Shown: in pieces, positions 51,263 through 61,547 of the stretch
How the letters are laid out: each line of letters opens with the position of its first letter
Numbering within the stretch: position 1 is the stretch's first letter
From: Legionella gratiana
GTDB lineage: Bacteria > Pseudomonadota > Gammaproteobacteria > Legionellales > Legionellaceae
Reading direction: 5' to 3'
NCBI RefSeq assembly: GCF_001467695.1
Contig: NZ_LNYE01000029.1
Coordinates: 121,966-185,965, forward strand
Length of the DNA: 64,000 nucleotides
Position numbers and translations under genes: made by a program
Notes under the pieces: generated by a model
What the model was told of the DNA's origin: nothing
Seen by the model: the letters and a program-made list of their open reading frames with translations, nothing else
The model's database searches: none

Positions 51263-52081
51263 ATGATGCAGGCAAATTGGAGCTTAATTCTTAACGTCCT
51301 GTTGTTAATTAGTGTCATTGTGGCAATTTGGCGCTTAATGAAAGCTCGAAAACAGAGCTTAAGTCCAGAACGTTATCAACCCAATCTGGGGATATCAGAG
51401 AAGAATGCAGCGGGTGCACACAATTATAGTGATGACATCATTGCTGTACGTAAAGTTAATGTAACTTCTGGTTTAGAGAATGAAGTAGAAAAGAATGAGG
51501 AGTCACAATTATTTAAAAAACCTGCTGAAAAAGTATCATCTCCTCGTTTGTTACCAGAGGATGATGAAAATGAAGTCAAATTAAAAGTTGAACCTAAACC
51601 TGTGCCAAGAACAGAAATACAAGCGACCTCAAAAAATGAAGTGCCATCTACGTTAATGATTTTTCTACTTGCAAAAGAAAATAGGCAATTTGCTGGATAT
51701 GAGTTGTTACAGACGGTTTTAGCTGTTGGTTTACGATTTGGGGAAGGGCATTTATTTCATCGTCACCAGTTCCCTAATGGCCAGGGACCGGTTTTATTTA
51801 GTTTAGCAGCAGCAACAGCAACTGGGGTTTTTGACTTACAAAATATTGGTGCTTTTAGTGTACGTGGTTTATGTTTATACATGCATTCTTCAAAGAATTC
51901 GAGCATTGATAGAGAACGGTTGGCGGTTATGTTAGAAACTGCACGACAACTAAGCGAAGAGTTAGATGCACACTTGCTTGATGATCAACGTAAGCCTTTA
52001 ACTGAAGAGCGAATTTCTCGTTATTATCAATCATTACAGATAAATCAGTCTTGTTTGGAGTCTGAGACTGTTGACTCATAG
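51263..52081 (+). CDS. zipA: Cell-division protein ZipA
   Basis: A 272-residue FtsZ tether. An N-terminal membrane helix (LILNVLLLISVIVAIWRLM, about 6-24) is followed by a charged, Glu/Lys/Pro-rich linker (about 30-125) and the C-terminal FtsZ-binding domain (about 130-262), with LMIFLLAKENRQFAGYELLQ and FRHRH-type segments. It begins immediately after the smc stop and is probably coupled to it. ligA, which often follows zipA, is not here; murF follows after 155 bp. Confidence 0.9.
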   Translation: MMQANWSLILNVLLLISVIVAIWRLMKARKQSLSPERYQPNLGISEKNAAGAHNYSDDIIAVRKVNVTSGLENEVEKNEESQLFKKPAEKVSSPRLLPEDDENEVKLKVEPKPVPRTEIQATSKNEVPSTLMIFLLAKENRQFAGYELLQTVLAVGLRFGEGHLFHRHQFPNGQGPVLFSLAAATATGVFDLQNIGAFSVRGLCLYMHSSKNSSIDRERLAVMLETARQLSEELDAHLLDDQRKPLTEERISRYYQSLQINQSCLESETVDS

Positions 52082-52236
52082 AGCACGAGTAGGCTGACTA
52101 AACGAAAGTGCGATTCAGCAATAAAACTTACTCGATCAAGGGTGGGTATTTTTGTTCAACAATTTATACTATTATTTCCCTTGAACTCTAAGCTCAAGTG
52201 TTAGTACACTAGGGTTTTAGCCATGTCTTAACTATT

Positions 52237-53574
52237 ATGAACCTAAATACCGTTGCTGCATTACTTGCCCAACCATGTCAGATTAATACTGAACTTACTG
52301 GCATTTGTACTGATAGTCGTGAACTTAAATCAGGTAGTTTGTTTATTGCTATCCGTGGAGAACGTTTTGATGGCCATGACTTTATTAAGGAAGCGGAAGC
52401 TCGCGGCGCTATAGCTGCAGTAGTGAGTCATAGAGTGGATGGAGTACATATTCCTCAGTTTCTCGTTCCTGATCCCATTCAAGCATTAGCTAAAATAGCA
52501 GCTGCGCACCGACAAAATATACACTGTCCTGTTATTGCGCTAACTGGTTCTAATGGGAAAACTACTACAAAAGAAATGATTGCTGCTATTTTGCCTTCCC
52601 CTGCGCATTCCACTAAAGGAAATCTCAATAATCATATTGGTGCTCCATTAAGTGTTTTTCAACTAAATAGTCAACATCGTTATGCTGTTTTTGAATTGGG
52701 GGCAAATCATCCAGGTGAAATTGCCCATACGGTGGCTATTGTTCATCCCGATGTCACTTTAATTAATAATATCGCTCCAGCACATGTAGAAGGTTTTGGT
52801 TCTATAGATGGTGTGGCTCGTGCTAAAGGAGAAATACATAAAGGTCTATCTGCAGCAGGGACTGCAGTGGTCAATGATGATGATGCTTATGCACATTTCT
52901 GGGATGAGTTGTTATTGGATAAAAAAGTACTTCGTTTCTCTATAGAACATCCGGTGGATATTTATGCCCAAGATATCCAATTGGATGCTCAAGGCTGTGC
53001 ACAATTTTCTTTAATAGTTCCTAACGGACGAGCTGATATTCATTTAAAAGTACCTGGCTTACATAATGTTCGTAATGCGTTAGCTGCAGCAGCTTGTTGT
53101 CATGCCGTAGGTATTTCCGCTAAAGAGATTCAACAAGGATTGAATCTCTTTAGCGGAGTAAAGGGACGTTTGACTGTTCTTGCTGGAAAAAATCAATCTA
53201 CAGTAATTGATGATACTTATAATGCAAATTTACGTTCGGTTTTGGTTGCTTTAGAAGTATTAGCCGAACGTCCAGGGAAAAAAATTTTTGTGTTTGGTGA
53301 CATGGGTGAGTTGGGTGTTTGGGCAACTCAACACCATCAAGAAGTTGGGATTGCAGCGCGTCGTTTGGGTATTGATCAGCTCCTTTGTTGTGGTCCTAAT
53401 AGTAGATTAGCTGCTGAAGCATTCGGTGTTGGTGGTGAGCATTTTGCTAACCAAGAACAACTTGTGCAAAGCCTGATCGATAACTTGTCAGCTGATACAG
53501 TTGTTTTGGTCAAAGGATCTCGTTCTAGTGCCATGGAAAAAATTGTTCACCAGCTTGTATCAATTAAATTGTGA
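52237..53574 (+). CDS. murF: UDP-MurNAc-tripeptide:D-Ala-D-Ala ligase MurF
   Basis: A 445-residue Mur ligase adding D-Ala-D-Ala to UDP-MurNAc-tripeptide. The N-terminal domain (about 1-95) has the CTDSRELKSGSLFIAIRGE signature, the ATP site is TGSNGKTTTKEM, and the C-terminal domain has DDTYNANLRS and VFGDMGELG. The gene lies 155 bp after zipA, so it may have its own promoter. murE, its usual upstream neighbour, is absent. Confidence 0.95.
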   Translation: MNLNTVAALLAQPCQINTELTGICTDSRELKSGSLFIAIRGERFDGHDFIKEAEARGAIAAVVSHRVDGVHIPQFLVPDPIQALAKIAAAHRQNIHCPVIALTGSNGKTTTKEMIAAILPSPAHSTKGNLNNHIGAPLSVFQLNSQHRYAVFELGANHPGEIAHTVAIVHPDVTLINNIAPAHVEGFGSIDGVARAKGEIHKGLSAAGTAVVNDDDAYAHFWDELLLDKKVLRFSIEHPVDIYAQDIQLDAQGCAQFSLIVPNGRADIHLKVPGLHNVRNALAAAACCHAVGISAKEIQQGLNLFSGVKGRLTVLAGKNQSTVIDDTYNANLRSVLVALEVLAERPGKKIFVFGDMGELGVWATQHHQEVGIAARRLGIDQLLCCGPNSRLAAEAFGVGGEHFANQEQLVQSLIDNLSADTVVLVKGSRSSAMEKIVHQLVSIKL

Positions 53575-53720
53575 ACCCAATTCAGTTCATCACGGAGTGG
53601 ATTGAATTACGAGTCCGAGAATTTTTTTGAAGAATGCTGAATGGATTGTATGTTTATGGTATGCTTGGCCGCTTTTTGGTCCATTAATCTGTTGGACGTT
53701 ATTAACAAGAGGAACAACTT

Positions 53721-54806
53721 ATGCTTTACTGGCTAACGCAGTTATTTCAAGGACAATATCATGCGTTACGAGTTTTTCAATACCTGACTTTTAGATCCAT
53801 TTTAGCTGCGTTAACCGCTCTTATAGTAGGATTGGTGTGCGGCCCTATTATGATTCGTTGGTTACGTGGCTTACAGATAGGCCAAATGGTACGAGATGAT
53901 GGGCCTCAATCACATTTATCCAAGGCAGGCACCCCAACTATGGGTGGTGTTTTGATTTTATTAGCAGTTACTGTCAGTTGCTTGTTATGGGGCGATCTGC
54001 AACAACCCAGTTTGTGGCTTGTCCTGTTAGTGACTTTGGGAAATGGAGTTGTGGGTTGGGTTGATGATTATCGCAAGCTGGTATTAAAAAACAGTAAGGG
54101 TTTGCCTGCTCGTTGGAAATATTTTTGGCAATCAATAGTAGCATTAATCGCAGTAATTTATTTGTATATGCATGCAACTTTACCTGTACATACTCAATTA
54201 ACTGTGCCTTTCTTTAAATCGTTAACTCTAGGTTTAGGTCTATTTTTTCCTATTTTAGGATATTTTGTCATTGTAGGAAGCTCTAATGCGGTGAATTTGA
54301 CCGATGGGTTAGATGGTTTAGCAATTATGCCTATAGTTATGGTTGCTGGGGCTTTAGGTATATTTGCGTATGCGTCAAGCAATTCAGTCTATGCACCTTA
54401 TTTAGGTATACCTTATGTTCCTAATACTGGAGAATTAACTATTTTTTGTTCCTCAATCGTTGGTGCAGGCCTTGGTTTTCTTTGGTATAACAGCTATCCC
54501 GCGCAAGTATTTATGGGGGATGTAGGCTCTTTAGCTTTAGGAGCTGCATTAGGGATTGTTGCAGTAGTAATTCGAGAAGAGTTGGTTTTATTAATGATGG
54601 GTGGATTGTTTGTTATTGAGACAATCTCTGTCATTTTGCAAGTAGGATATTTCAAGTATACTCATGGTAAACGATTATTTAGAATGGCACCTTTACATCA
54701 CCATTTTGAATTAAAAGGATGGTCGGAACCCAAAATAATTGTCAGATTTTGGATTATTACTGTTGTATTTGTTTTATGTGGATTAGCGACTTTAAAACTT
54801 CGATAA
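53721..54806 (+). CDS. mraY: Phospho-MurNAc-pentapeptide transferase MraY
   Basis: A 361-residue polytopic inner-membrane enzyme forming lipid I on undecaprenyl phosphate. The hallmark cytoplasmic motifs are present: [16 protein letters not shown], the NLTDGLDGL aspartates and the [11 protein letters not shown]is motif near the C-terminus. The length is normal. AAGAGGA precedes the ATG. It is 146 bp from murF and 12 bp from murD. Confidence 0.96.
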   Translation: MLYWLTQLFQGQYHALRVFQYLTFRSILAALTALIVGLVCGPIMIRWLRGLQIGQMVRDDGPQSHLSKAGTPTMGGVLILLAVTVSCLLWGDLQQPSLWLVLLVTLGNGVVGWVDDYRKLVLKNSKGLPARWKYFWQSIVALIAVIYLYMHATLPVHTQLTVPFFKSLTLGLGLFFPILGYFVIVGSSNAVNLTDGLDGLAIMPIVMVAGALGIFAYASSNSVYAPYLGIPYVPNTGELTIFCSSIVGAGLGFLWYNSYPAQVFMGDVGSLALGAALGIVAVVIREELVLLMMGGLFVIETISVILQVGYFKYTHGKRLFRMAPLHHHFELKGWSEPKIIVRFWIITVVFVLCGLATLKLR

Positions 54807-54818
54807 TAAGGTGCACTC

Positions 54819-56150
54819 ATGAATCCTCCTTTGTATTTAATTGCAGGTTTGGGTAAAACTGGGTTATCAGTAGCACGGTATTTACGTAGAAATAATAAAC
54901 CATTTATTGCTTTTGATACACGTGAACAAGCCCCAAGTATTGCTGAGTTTACTCAAGAATTTCCCAATGTTTCTCTTTATATCCAGGATATCCCTGATGA
55001 TATAATCAATCAGCTCTCTGATATCATTGCAAGTCCAGGTTTGTCCTTAGACACACCTTTTTTAAAGAAAGCGATGAAGGCGGGCGTAACTATTTATGGT
55101 GATATTGAATGTTTGGCTCGTGAGATTCATGCTCCAGTTATTGCTATTACTGGAACTAATGGAAAATCAACGGTTACTACTTTAGTGGGAGAAATGGCTA
55201 AGGCTGCAGGATATAAGGTTGCTGTCGCTGGAAATATTGGAACACCAGTGCTTGATTTACTTGATGATGAGCATCAATATGATCTTTGGGTTTTGGAATT
55301 ATCAAGCTTTCAATTGGATTTAACTTATTCGTTGGAGCCGATTGTTGCTACTATTTTGAATGTATCTCCTGATCATTTGGATAGGCATCATACTATGGAA
55401 GCCTATATCCAAGCGAAACAACGAATTTATCATAAAGCAAAAGTCGCATTATTTAACGCTGATGATCTTTATACTGCTCCCATTGAAGATGTTAATCGCA
55501 TTTCTTTTGGTAAAAATGTTCCTGAAAAAAACAACTGGGGTTTAATTAACCAAGAGAATAAAATATACTTGGCAAAGGGTCATTCTTGCTTTTTACCCGT
55601 TGAGTCTGTATTAATCAAGGGAGTGCATAATTGGCTTAATGCACTTGCTGCATGTGCTTTAGCTGATGCAGCAGGTATTACACAACAATATATCATTGAG
55701 ATATTAACTACATTTACGGGGTTACCTCATCGTTGTCAATGGGTTCGAACCCTGAATGGCGTAGATTGGATAAATGATTCAAAAGGGACAAATATTGGTG
55801 CAACAATCTCTGCAATTAATGGAATAGGAGGTTCTATGCAAGGAAAAATTGTACTTATTGCAGGTGGACAAGGAAAAGGAGCAGATTTTAGGGAACTGGC
55901 TCAACCAATTGCCGATTTTGTAAGATCGATTATTCTAATTGGTGAGGATGCGGATAAAATTGAGGCTGCGTTGGCGGATGTAGTTCCAATATCACGCGCC
56001 TCCTCATTAGATAACGCTGTCGCTGTTGCTAAGTTACAGGCAAAACCGGGTGATGTAGTTTTATTATCTCCTGCATGCGCTAGCTTGGATATGTTCCGCG
56101 ATTTTAATCATCGAGGCGAGGCTTTTGCTTCTTTAGTAAACGGGTTATAA
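54819..56150 (+). CDS. murD: UDP-MurNAc-L-Ala:D-Glu ligase MurD
   Basis: A 443-residue Mur ligase adding D-glutamate. The N-terminal nucleotide-binding fold begins YLIAGLGKTGLSVARYL, the ATP loop is TGTNGKSTVT, and further motifs are ELSSFQL, NVSPDHLDRH and NDSKGTN. The length is normal. It lies between mraY and ftsW with 4 bp to the latter. Confidence 0.95.
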   Translation: MNPPLYLIAGLGKTGLSVARYLRRNNKPFIAFDTREQAPSIAEFTQEFPNVSLYIQDIPDDIINQLSDIIASPGLSLDTPFLKKAMKAGVTIYGDIECLAREIHAPVIAITGTNGKSTVTTLVGEMAKAAGYKVAVAGNIGTPVLDLLDDEHQYDLWVLELSSFQLDLTYSLEPIVATILNVSPDHLDRHHTMEAYIQAKQRIYHKAKVALFNADDLYTAPIEDVNRISFGKNVPEKNNWGLINQENKIYLAKGHSCFLPVESVLIKGVHNWLNALAACALADAAGITQQYIIEILTTFTGLPHRCQWVRTLNGVDWINDSKGTNIGATISAINGIGGSMQGKIVLIAGGQGKGADFRELAQPIADFVRSIILIGEDADKIEAALADVVPISRASSLDNAVAVAKLQAKPGDVVLLSPACASLDMFRDFNHRGEAFASLVNGL

Positions 56151-56154
56151 ATCG

Positions 56155-57330
56155 ATGCGACCAAGACATGTGAATCAAAGAGGCAAACCCGTTAGCAGAC
56201 CCATTTCGCTTTATGACAAATGGCTGATCAGCGTTGTTATTGGTTTATTGATTATTGGGCTCATGATGGTTGCCTCGAGTTCAGTCATGATTTCTACCAA
56301 ATATTTTCATCAACCGTTTCATTTTTTGATTCGTCAAGTGTGTTATTTAGCTGCAGGCTTAATAGTTGCTTTCGTGATTGTTAGAACAGATAGCAGTGTT
56401 TGGGAGCGTATTAGTATGCCGATGCTGATGATATGCTTGCTCATGTTGCTGATTGTATTGATTCCTGGAGTTGGTCGTTCAGTCAATGGCAGTAGACGGT
56501 GGTTAGCATTAGGACCTATAGGGATTCAAGTTTCTGAATTAGCCAAGCTTACTATGATTTTTTATTTGGCTGGTTATTTAGTTCGTCAGCAAAAAGCGGT
56601 GAGTAGTAGCATTTTTGGTTTTATTAAGCCTATGGTTATTTTAGGGCTGGTGTCGCTATTGTTACTGCTTGAGCCTGATTTTGGAGCTACAGTCGTGATT
56701 TCAGGCACTGTTATGGCTATGCTGTTTTTAGCAGGAGTGAAATTACGTTATTATATAGGTCTGATGTTAGTCGTAATGGGTGCATTAGCCTTTTTGGCGG
56801 TTTCATCCCCGTATCGAGTTGCTCGACTGACCGCATTTTTAGATCCTTGGGCAGATCAATATAATAGTGGTTATCAGTTGACGCAGTCTTTAATTGCCTT
56901 CGGACGAGGCGGCTGGTTTGGGGCTGGCTTAGGAGAAAGTATCCAAAAATTATTATATCTGCCTGAAGCACATACCGATTTCTTATTTGCTGTTTTGGCA
57001 GAAGAATTAGGGTTGGTAGGTATTTTAATGGTTATGACTTTGTACAGTATTTTGGTAATCAGAGGATTAACTATTGCATACAATGCTCATGTACAAGAGC
57101 GATTATTTGCTTCTTATACTGCGTATGGATTAACTTTTTGGTTGGGTTTTCAAGCAGCTATTAATATGGGGGTTAACTCAGGTTTGTTACCCACAAAAGG
57201 ATTAACTTTGCCATTGATGAGTTACGGTGGTGCGAGTATGGTTATCAATTGTGTCGTAATTGCGTTATTATTGCGCATTGATCATGAAAATCGTTGGCAG
57301 GCTCTCGGATTGAGACCGCTGTCAACCTAA
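56155..57330 (+). CDS. ftsW: Septal peptidoglycan glycosyltransferase FtsW
   Basis: A 391-residue SEDS-family membrane protein that polymerises septal lipid II with its partner FtsI. About ten helices are visible. Conserved loops include NGSRRWL, EPDFGAT, the EAHTDFLFAVLAEE block and PTKGLTLPLMSYGG near the end. A cytoplasmic N-terminal tail of about 20 residues is basic. murG, which usually follows ftsW, is absent: only 57 bp separate it from murC. Confidence 0.95.
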   Translation: MRPRHVNQRGKPVSRPISLYDKWLISVVIGLLIIGLMMVASSSVMISTKYFHQPFHFLIRQVCYLAAGLIVAFVIVRTDSSVWERISMPMLMICLLMLLIVLIPGVGRSVNGSRRWLALGPIGIQVSELAKLTMIFYLAGYLVRQQKAVSSSIFGFIKPMVILGLVSLLLLLEPDFGATVVISGTVMAMLFLAGVKLRYYIGLMLVVMGALAFLAVSSPYRVARLTAFLDPWADQYNSGYQLTQSLIAFGRGGWFGAGLGESIQKLLYLPEAHTDFLFAVLAEELGLVGILMVMTLYSILVIRGLTIAYNAHVQERLFASYTAYGLTFWLGFQAAINMGVNSGLLPTKGLTLPLMSYGGASMVINCVVIALLLRIDHENRWQALGLRPLST

Positions 57331-57387
57331 TCCCATCATAAATAGAGCCTATTTGATGGCAAGTTTAGGTCAATATAAGGGGGAGTT

Positions 57388-58797
57388 GTGAGCAATTCAG
57401 GACAATTTATATCTTCACGGATGGGTTGCGTAGAACAAATACATTTTGTTGGGATTGGTGGCGTTGGTATGTGTGGAATTGCTGAGGTTTTGCACAATCA
57501 AGGATATCGCATTACAGGCTCAGATTTAGGCGAAGGTAGCACGGTACAAAGATTAAAGTCTTTGGGAATTCCTGTTTATTTAGGGCATAAAGCAGAATAT
57601 ATAAAAGGGGCTAATGTTGTTGTTCGTTCTTCAGCTGTTGAGTTGAATAACCCGGAAATAGTCGCTGCACGCGAACAATTGATTCCGGTGATTCCGCGAG
57701 CAGCAATGCTTGCAGAGCTTATGCGATTTCGACATGGTATCGCTGTAGCTGGCACTCATGGTAAAACAACAACTACAAGCTTAGTAAGTAGTGTTCTCGC
57801 TGAGGGAGGATTAGATCCAAGCTTCGTAATTGGCGGAAAATTAAATAGCTTGGGAGTTAATGCTCAACTTGGTCAATCTCCTTATTTTGTTGTTGAAGCA
57901 GATGAAAGCGATGCATCCTTTTTATTCTTAAAACCGATGATGGCAATAGTGACTAATATTGATGCAGATCATATGGGAACCTATGAAAATAATTTTGAAA
58001 AATTAAGAACTACCTTCCTTGAGTTTTTGCATCATTTGCCTTTCTATGGCTTGGCTGTGGTATGTATTGATGATCCTGAAGTACGTAAAATCTTACCGGC
58101 TATTGAGAGACCTACATTAACTTATGGATTCACAGAGGATGCTCATTATCGTGCAGTAGATTGGTCGCAGAATGAACTTCTTAGTGCATTCACAGTAATT
58201 CGCCCAAGCCCTTATTCTCCATTAAAAATTCAATTTAAATATCCAGGTCGTCATAATGTATTAAACGCTTTAGCTTCAATTGCAATTGCCACACAGCTCG
58301 GTGTTGATGATAGTTCTATTATTCGTGCTTTGGAAAAATTCCAGGGTGTTGGGCGTCGTTTCCAAATGTTAGGTGAGAAAAAGTTTGAGAAGGGATCCGC
58401 TATTGTTGTTGACGATTATGGGCATCATCCTCAAGAAATTCTATCAACCATAGATGCATTTCGTCATGTATGGCCAAATAGGCGTTTGGTACACGTATTT
58501 CAACCACATCGCTATACACGGACTCAATCGTTACATGATCAATTTGTTGATGTGTTAAGTCTTGCTGATGAGTTGTTTTTGTTTGATATCTACTCTGCTG
58601 GGGAATCTGAAATTCCGGGTATTAGCAGTGAGAGTTTGGCACAAAGAATAAGAAACAAGGACAAAAAAGTTACTTTAGTAGATGAACACTCTCTTAAAAA
58701 AAGATTAGATCAATCAGTTAAAGAGGGTGATGTAATTCTGATGCAAGGTGCTGGAAGTATCGGGCAAATTGCGGTGAACTTGATGAAAGAACTATGA
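57388..58797 (+). CDS. murC: UDP-MurNAc:L-Ala ligase MurC
   Basis: A 469-residue Mur ligase adding the first L-alanine. The N-terminal nucleotide-binding motif is HFVGIGGVGMCGIAE, the ATP site is AGTHGKTTTTSLV, and VEADESDASF and VDDYGHHPQEI follow. The GTG start is supported by AAGGGGGAG ending four bases upstream. murB follows 7 bp after the stop. Confidence 0.96.
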   Translation: MSNSGQFISSRMGCVEQIHFVGIGGVGMCGIAEVLHNQGYRITGSDLGEGSTVQRLKSLGIPVYLGHKAEYIKGANVVVRSSAVELNNPEIVAAREQLIPVIPRAAMLAELMRFRHGIAVAGTHGKTTTTSLVSSVLAEGGLDPSFVIGGKLNSLGVNAQLGQSPYFVVEADESDASFLFLKPMMAIVTNIDADHMGTYENNFEKLRTTFLEFLHHLPFYGLAVVCIDDPEVRKILPAIERPTLTYGFTEDAHYRAVDWSQNELLSAFTVIRPSPYSPLKIQFKYPGRHNVLNALASIAIATQLGVDDSSIIRALEKFQGVGRRFQMLGEKKFEKGSAIVVDDYGHHPQEILSTIDAFRHVWPNRRLVHVFQPHRYTRTQSLHDQFVDVLSLADELFLFDIYSAGESEIPGISSESLAQRIRNKDKKVTLVDEHSLKKRLDQSVKEGDVILMQGAGSIGQIAVNLMKEL

Positions 58798-58804
58798 GAA
58801 TAAA

Positions 58805-59716
58805 ATGAGCACAATAGAAAATAATGATGATCTTTCAGATAAATTACAAGGCACTTTGCTTTATAATGAATCTTTAGCGGGATATACTACCTGGCGAGTA
58901 GGAGGACCTGCCGCCAAGCTTTATAAACCCACAAGTATCGCTGATTTGTCGTTATTTCTTCGTCAGATTCCTAAAACGGAGCCTTTATTGTGGTTAGGTC
59001 TGGGCTCTAATTCTCTAATTCGAGATGGTGGGTTTTCAGGGACAGTTATTCTTACTCAGGGGTGTTTAAAAGAAATTTCGCTTGTGGATGCTCAGACAGT
59101 TAAAGTAGATGCAGGAGTATCTTGCGCCAGCATGGCACGTTTTTGTGCACGCAATGACCTGTCTGGAGGCGAGTTTTGGGCAGGAATTCCTGGAACTATG
59201 GGGGGAGCCTTACGGATGAATGCTGGTTGTCATGGTGGTGAAACTTGGCAATTTGTAGTAGAACTAAAAACCATGACACGCAGTGGTGAAATAAAAATCC
59301 GTAAACCTGAAGAGTATGAAGTAGCTTACCGTCATGTTTCAGGGCCTTCAGATGAATGGTTTATTTCTGCAACATTTAAGCTTAATCCTGGTAATAAAGA
59401 AATTTCTTTGCAAGTGATAAAGGATTTGTTAGCACATCGGGCAAACACACAGCCTACTAATGAATATAACTGCGGGTCGGTGTTTAGAAATCCTCCAGGA
59501 AATTATGCAGCTCGACTGATTGAGTCTTGTGGATTGAAAGGATTTAAGATGGGTGGTGCAGTGGTGTCTCAGAAGCATGCCAATTTTATTATCAATCATC
59601 AAGGGTCAGCAATCGCAGCTGACATTGAGAAATTGATTCATTTAATACAAACTAAAGTTCGTGAGCAGACAACAATTGAGTTGATGCGCGAAGTACATAT
59701 TATCGGAGATTATTAA
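58805..59716 (+). CDS. murB: UDP-N-acetylenolpyruvoylglucosamine reductase MurB
   Basis: A 303-residue FAD enzyme making UDP-MurNAc from the enolpyruvyl intermediate. FAD-binding motifs include [23 protein letters not shown] and [21 protein letters not shown], and the catalytic serine is in NCGSVFRNP. The short length fits the type II enzymes. The stop overlaps the ddl start by one base. Confidence 0.95.
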   Translation: MSTIENNDDLSDKLQGTLLYNESLAGYTTWRVGGPAAKLYKPTSIADLSLFLRQIPKTEPLLWLGLGSNSLIRDGGFSGTVILTQGCLKEISLVDAQTVKVDAGVSCASMARFCARNDLSGGEFWAGIPGTMGGALRMNAGCHGGETWQFVVELKTMTRSGEIKIRKPEEYEVAYRHVSGPSDEWFISATFKLNPGNKEISLQVIKDLLAHRANTQPTNEYNCGSVFRNPPGNYAARLIESCGLKGFKMGGAVVSQKHANFIINHQGSAIAADIEKLIHLIQTKVREQTTIELMREVHIIGDY

Positions 59717-60810
59717 TGTCTAAGCTTGTCAACTTAATTTTGCTTTATGGTGGAAAATCTGGAGAACATGAAATCTCATTGATTTCTGCTGCATCTGTTT
59801 TAGCACACTTGGATGCTAAAAAATATAATATTATTCCTATTGCAATGGATAAGGATGGATTATTTTATCTGCATCAGTACTATGATTTATTAGCATATAA
59901 AGAAAAACTTCCTGTAGTGACGGAGCATTCAAAGCCTTTAGCCGGTTTATTTATCAATGGACGTTTATCTGTTGATGCAGATATCGTTTTTCCAATAGTA
60001 CATGGGCCTTTATATGAAGATGGCTGTTTACAAGGGATGCTCGAATTATCAGATATTGCCTACGTTGGCTGTGATGTACTTTCTTCTGCCATTGGAATGG
60101 ACAAGGATATGGCAAGGCGTATCGTATGCATCAATGGCCTAAAATCAGCAAATTATAAACTTTTATCGTGGCATACTTCATCATCTGAACGACAACGCTT
60201 TTGCCACGAAGTTGCTGCAGAATTTGGTTGGCCTTTATTTGTTAAGCCTTGTGCAATGGGTTCGAGCGTAGGAATACATAAAGCAAAAAATATGGCTGAA
60301 TTAATTAATGCTGTGGAGGATGCTTTACGTTATGATGAAGAAATCTTAGTCGAATCATTTGTCGTAGGTAGGGAGATTGAATTATCTGTTCTTGAGGGTG
60401 TTCTACCATCAGGGCAGCCAAGGGTTAGTGTTGCAGGTGAAATTCGAGTGAATCATCCTGACGGCTTTTATTCGTACTCAGCAAAATATTTAGAGAGTGG
60501 ACAAACTGATTTAATAGTGCCTGCTCCTTTAAGTCAAACGTTGTATGACCAACTAAAGCAAGCAGCCGCAGATATCTTTATCCGATTAAAATGTAAGGGA
60601 ATGGCGCGTGTTGATTTCTTTGTTAATGAAAAAACGGAGACAATTTATTTTAATGAAGTAAACACATTACCAGGATTTACCTCAATTAGTATGTATCCAA
60701 AATTATGGCAAGCAAGTGGTTTATCGTATCCTGATTTGCTTGATGAATTGATACGCATTGCGATGGTACATCAGAACTGTCGTCGACATTTAGTAACCGA
60801 TTATTTATGA
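59716..60810 (+). CDS. ddl: D-alanine:D-alanine ligase
   Basis: A 364-residue ATP-grasp enzyme supplying D-Ala-D-Ala to MurF. Landmarks are [14 protein letters not shown] at the N-terminus, [17 protein letters not shown] in the ATP-grasp domain, and the metal-binding [16 protein letters not shown] block. The length, larger than E. coli DdlB (306), is closer to DdlA/VanA-type enzymes. It overlaps murB by one base and ftsQ by four bases. Confidence 0.94.
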   Translation: MSKLVNLILLYGGKSGEHEISLISAASVLAHLDAKKYNIIPIAMDKDGLFYLHQYYDLLAYKEKLPVVTEHSKPLAGLFINGRLSVDADIVFPIVHGPLYEDGCLQGMLELSDIAYVGCDVLSSAIGMDKDMARRIVCINGLKSANYKLLSWHTSSSERQRFCHEVAAEFGWPLFVKPCAMGSSVGIHKAKNMAELINAVEDALRYDEEILVESFVVGREIELSVLEGVLPSGQPRVSVAGEIRVNHPDGFYSYSAKYLESGQTDLIVPAPLSQTLYDQLKQAAADIFIRLKCKGMARVDFFVNEKTETIYFNEVNTLPGFTSISMYPKLWQASGLSYPDLLDELIRIAMVHQNCRRHLVTDYL

Positions 60811-61547
60811 ATGTCATGGATAAAAATAGGAGTGTTGTTTCTGGGAATTTGCGTTATATTTGTTGGTTATTAGTATTAAGTTTTAGTGCGATATTTTTGA
60901 CCTATCGTTTAGGTTATTATTATCTGTCTGATGCTGAACGTTTTCCAATTACTACGATTAAAGTTGCTGCGAATTATGAACATGTAACTCATCAGGAGTT
61001 GGAAAGTATATTATCAAAGCATTTAATTAATAGCTTTTTTACTTTTCCTGTAAGTGTATTACAGGATGAGTTAAATGCGATAAGTTGGGTGGATTCCGCT
61101 AGTGTTGAGCGTATTTGGCCTGATACTTTGAAAATAAAGCTTGTTGAGAAAAAGCCTGTTGCGATTTGGAATACTGCATTAATGACAGCGGACGGCAGAT
61201 TATTTAATGAAGGTACTGTCCCTGAGGATCTAAATATTCCTCGCTTAAAAGGTCCTATATCTCAACAAGTAGACGTCTTACAAGTTTACGAAAAATTGAG
61301 TAAGATATTATCAACGTATAGCTTGACCGCTACTGGGCTGCATTTAAGAGATAACCAATCCTGGGTATTGCTTTTGGACAATGATGTCAAGATATATTTA
61401 GGAAAGAAAGAACTAGAAGCACGATTGCTTCGTTTTTGTAAAGCATATCCTGCGGTATTTGCTGAAAAAATAGAGCAGTTGGCAAGCGTGGACCTGCGTT
61501 ATCCACGTGGTATGGCGGTGCAGTGGAAACAACAAACGGAACGATAA
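60807..61547 (+). CDS. ftsQ: Cell-division protein FtsQ
   Basis: A 246-residue bitopic protein of the FtsQLB divisome subcomplex. A cytoplasmic N-terminus precedes a membrane helix (about 15-35, [19 protein letters not shown]). A POTRA domain opens with [17 protein letters not shown], and the beta domain contains the [18 protein letters not shown] stretch. It overlaps ddl by four bases and shares one base with the ftsA start. Confidence 0.92.
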   Translation: MNVMDKNRSVVSGNLRYICWLLVLSFSAIFLTYRLGYYYLSDAERFPITTIKVAANYEHVTHQELESILSKHLINSFFTFPVSVLQDELNAISWVDSASVERIWPDTLKIKLVEKKPVAIWNTALMTADGRLFNEGTVPEDLNIPRLKGPISQQVDVLQVYEKLSKILSTYSLTATGLHLRDNQSWVLLLDNDVKIYLGKKELEARLLRFCKAYPAVFAEKIEQLASVDLRYPRGMAVQWKQQTER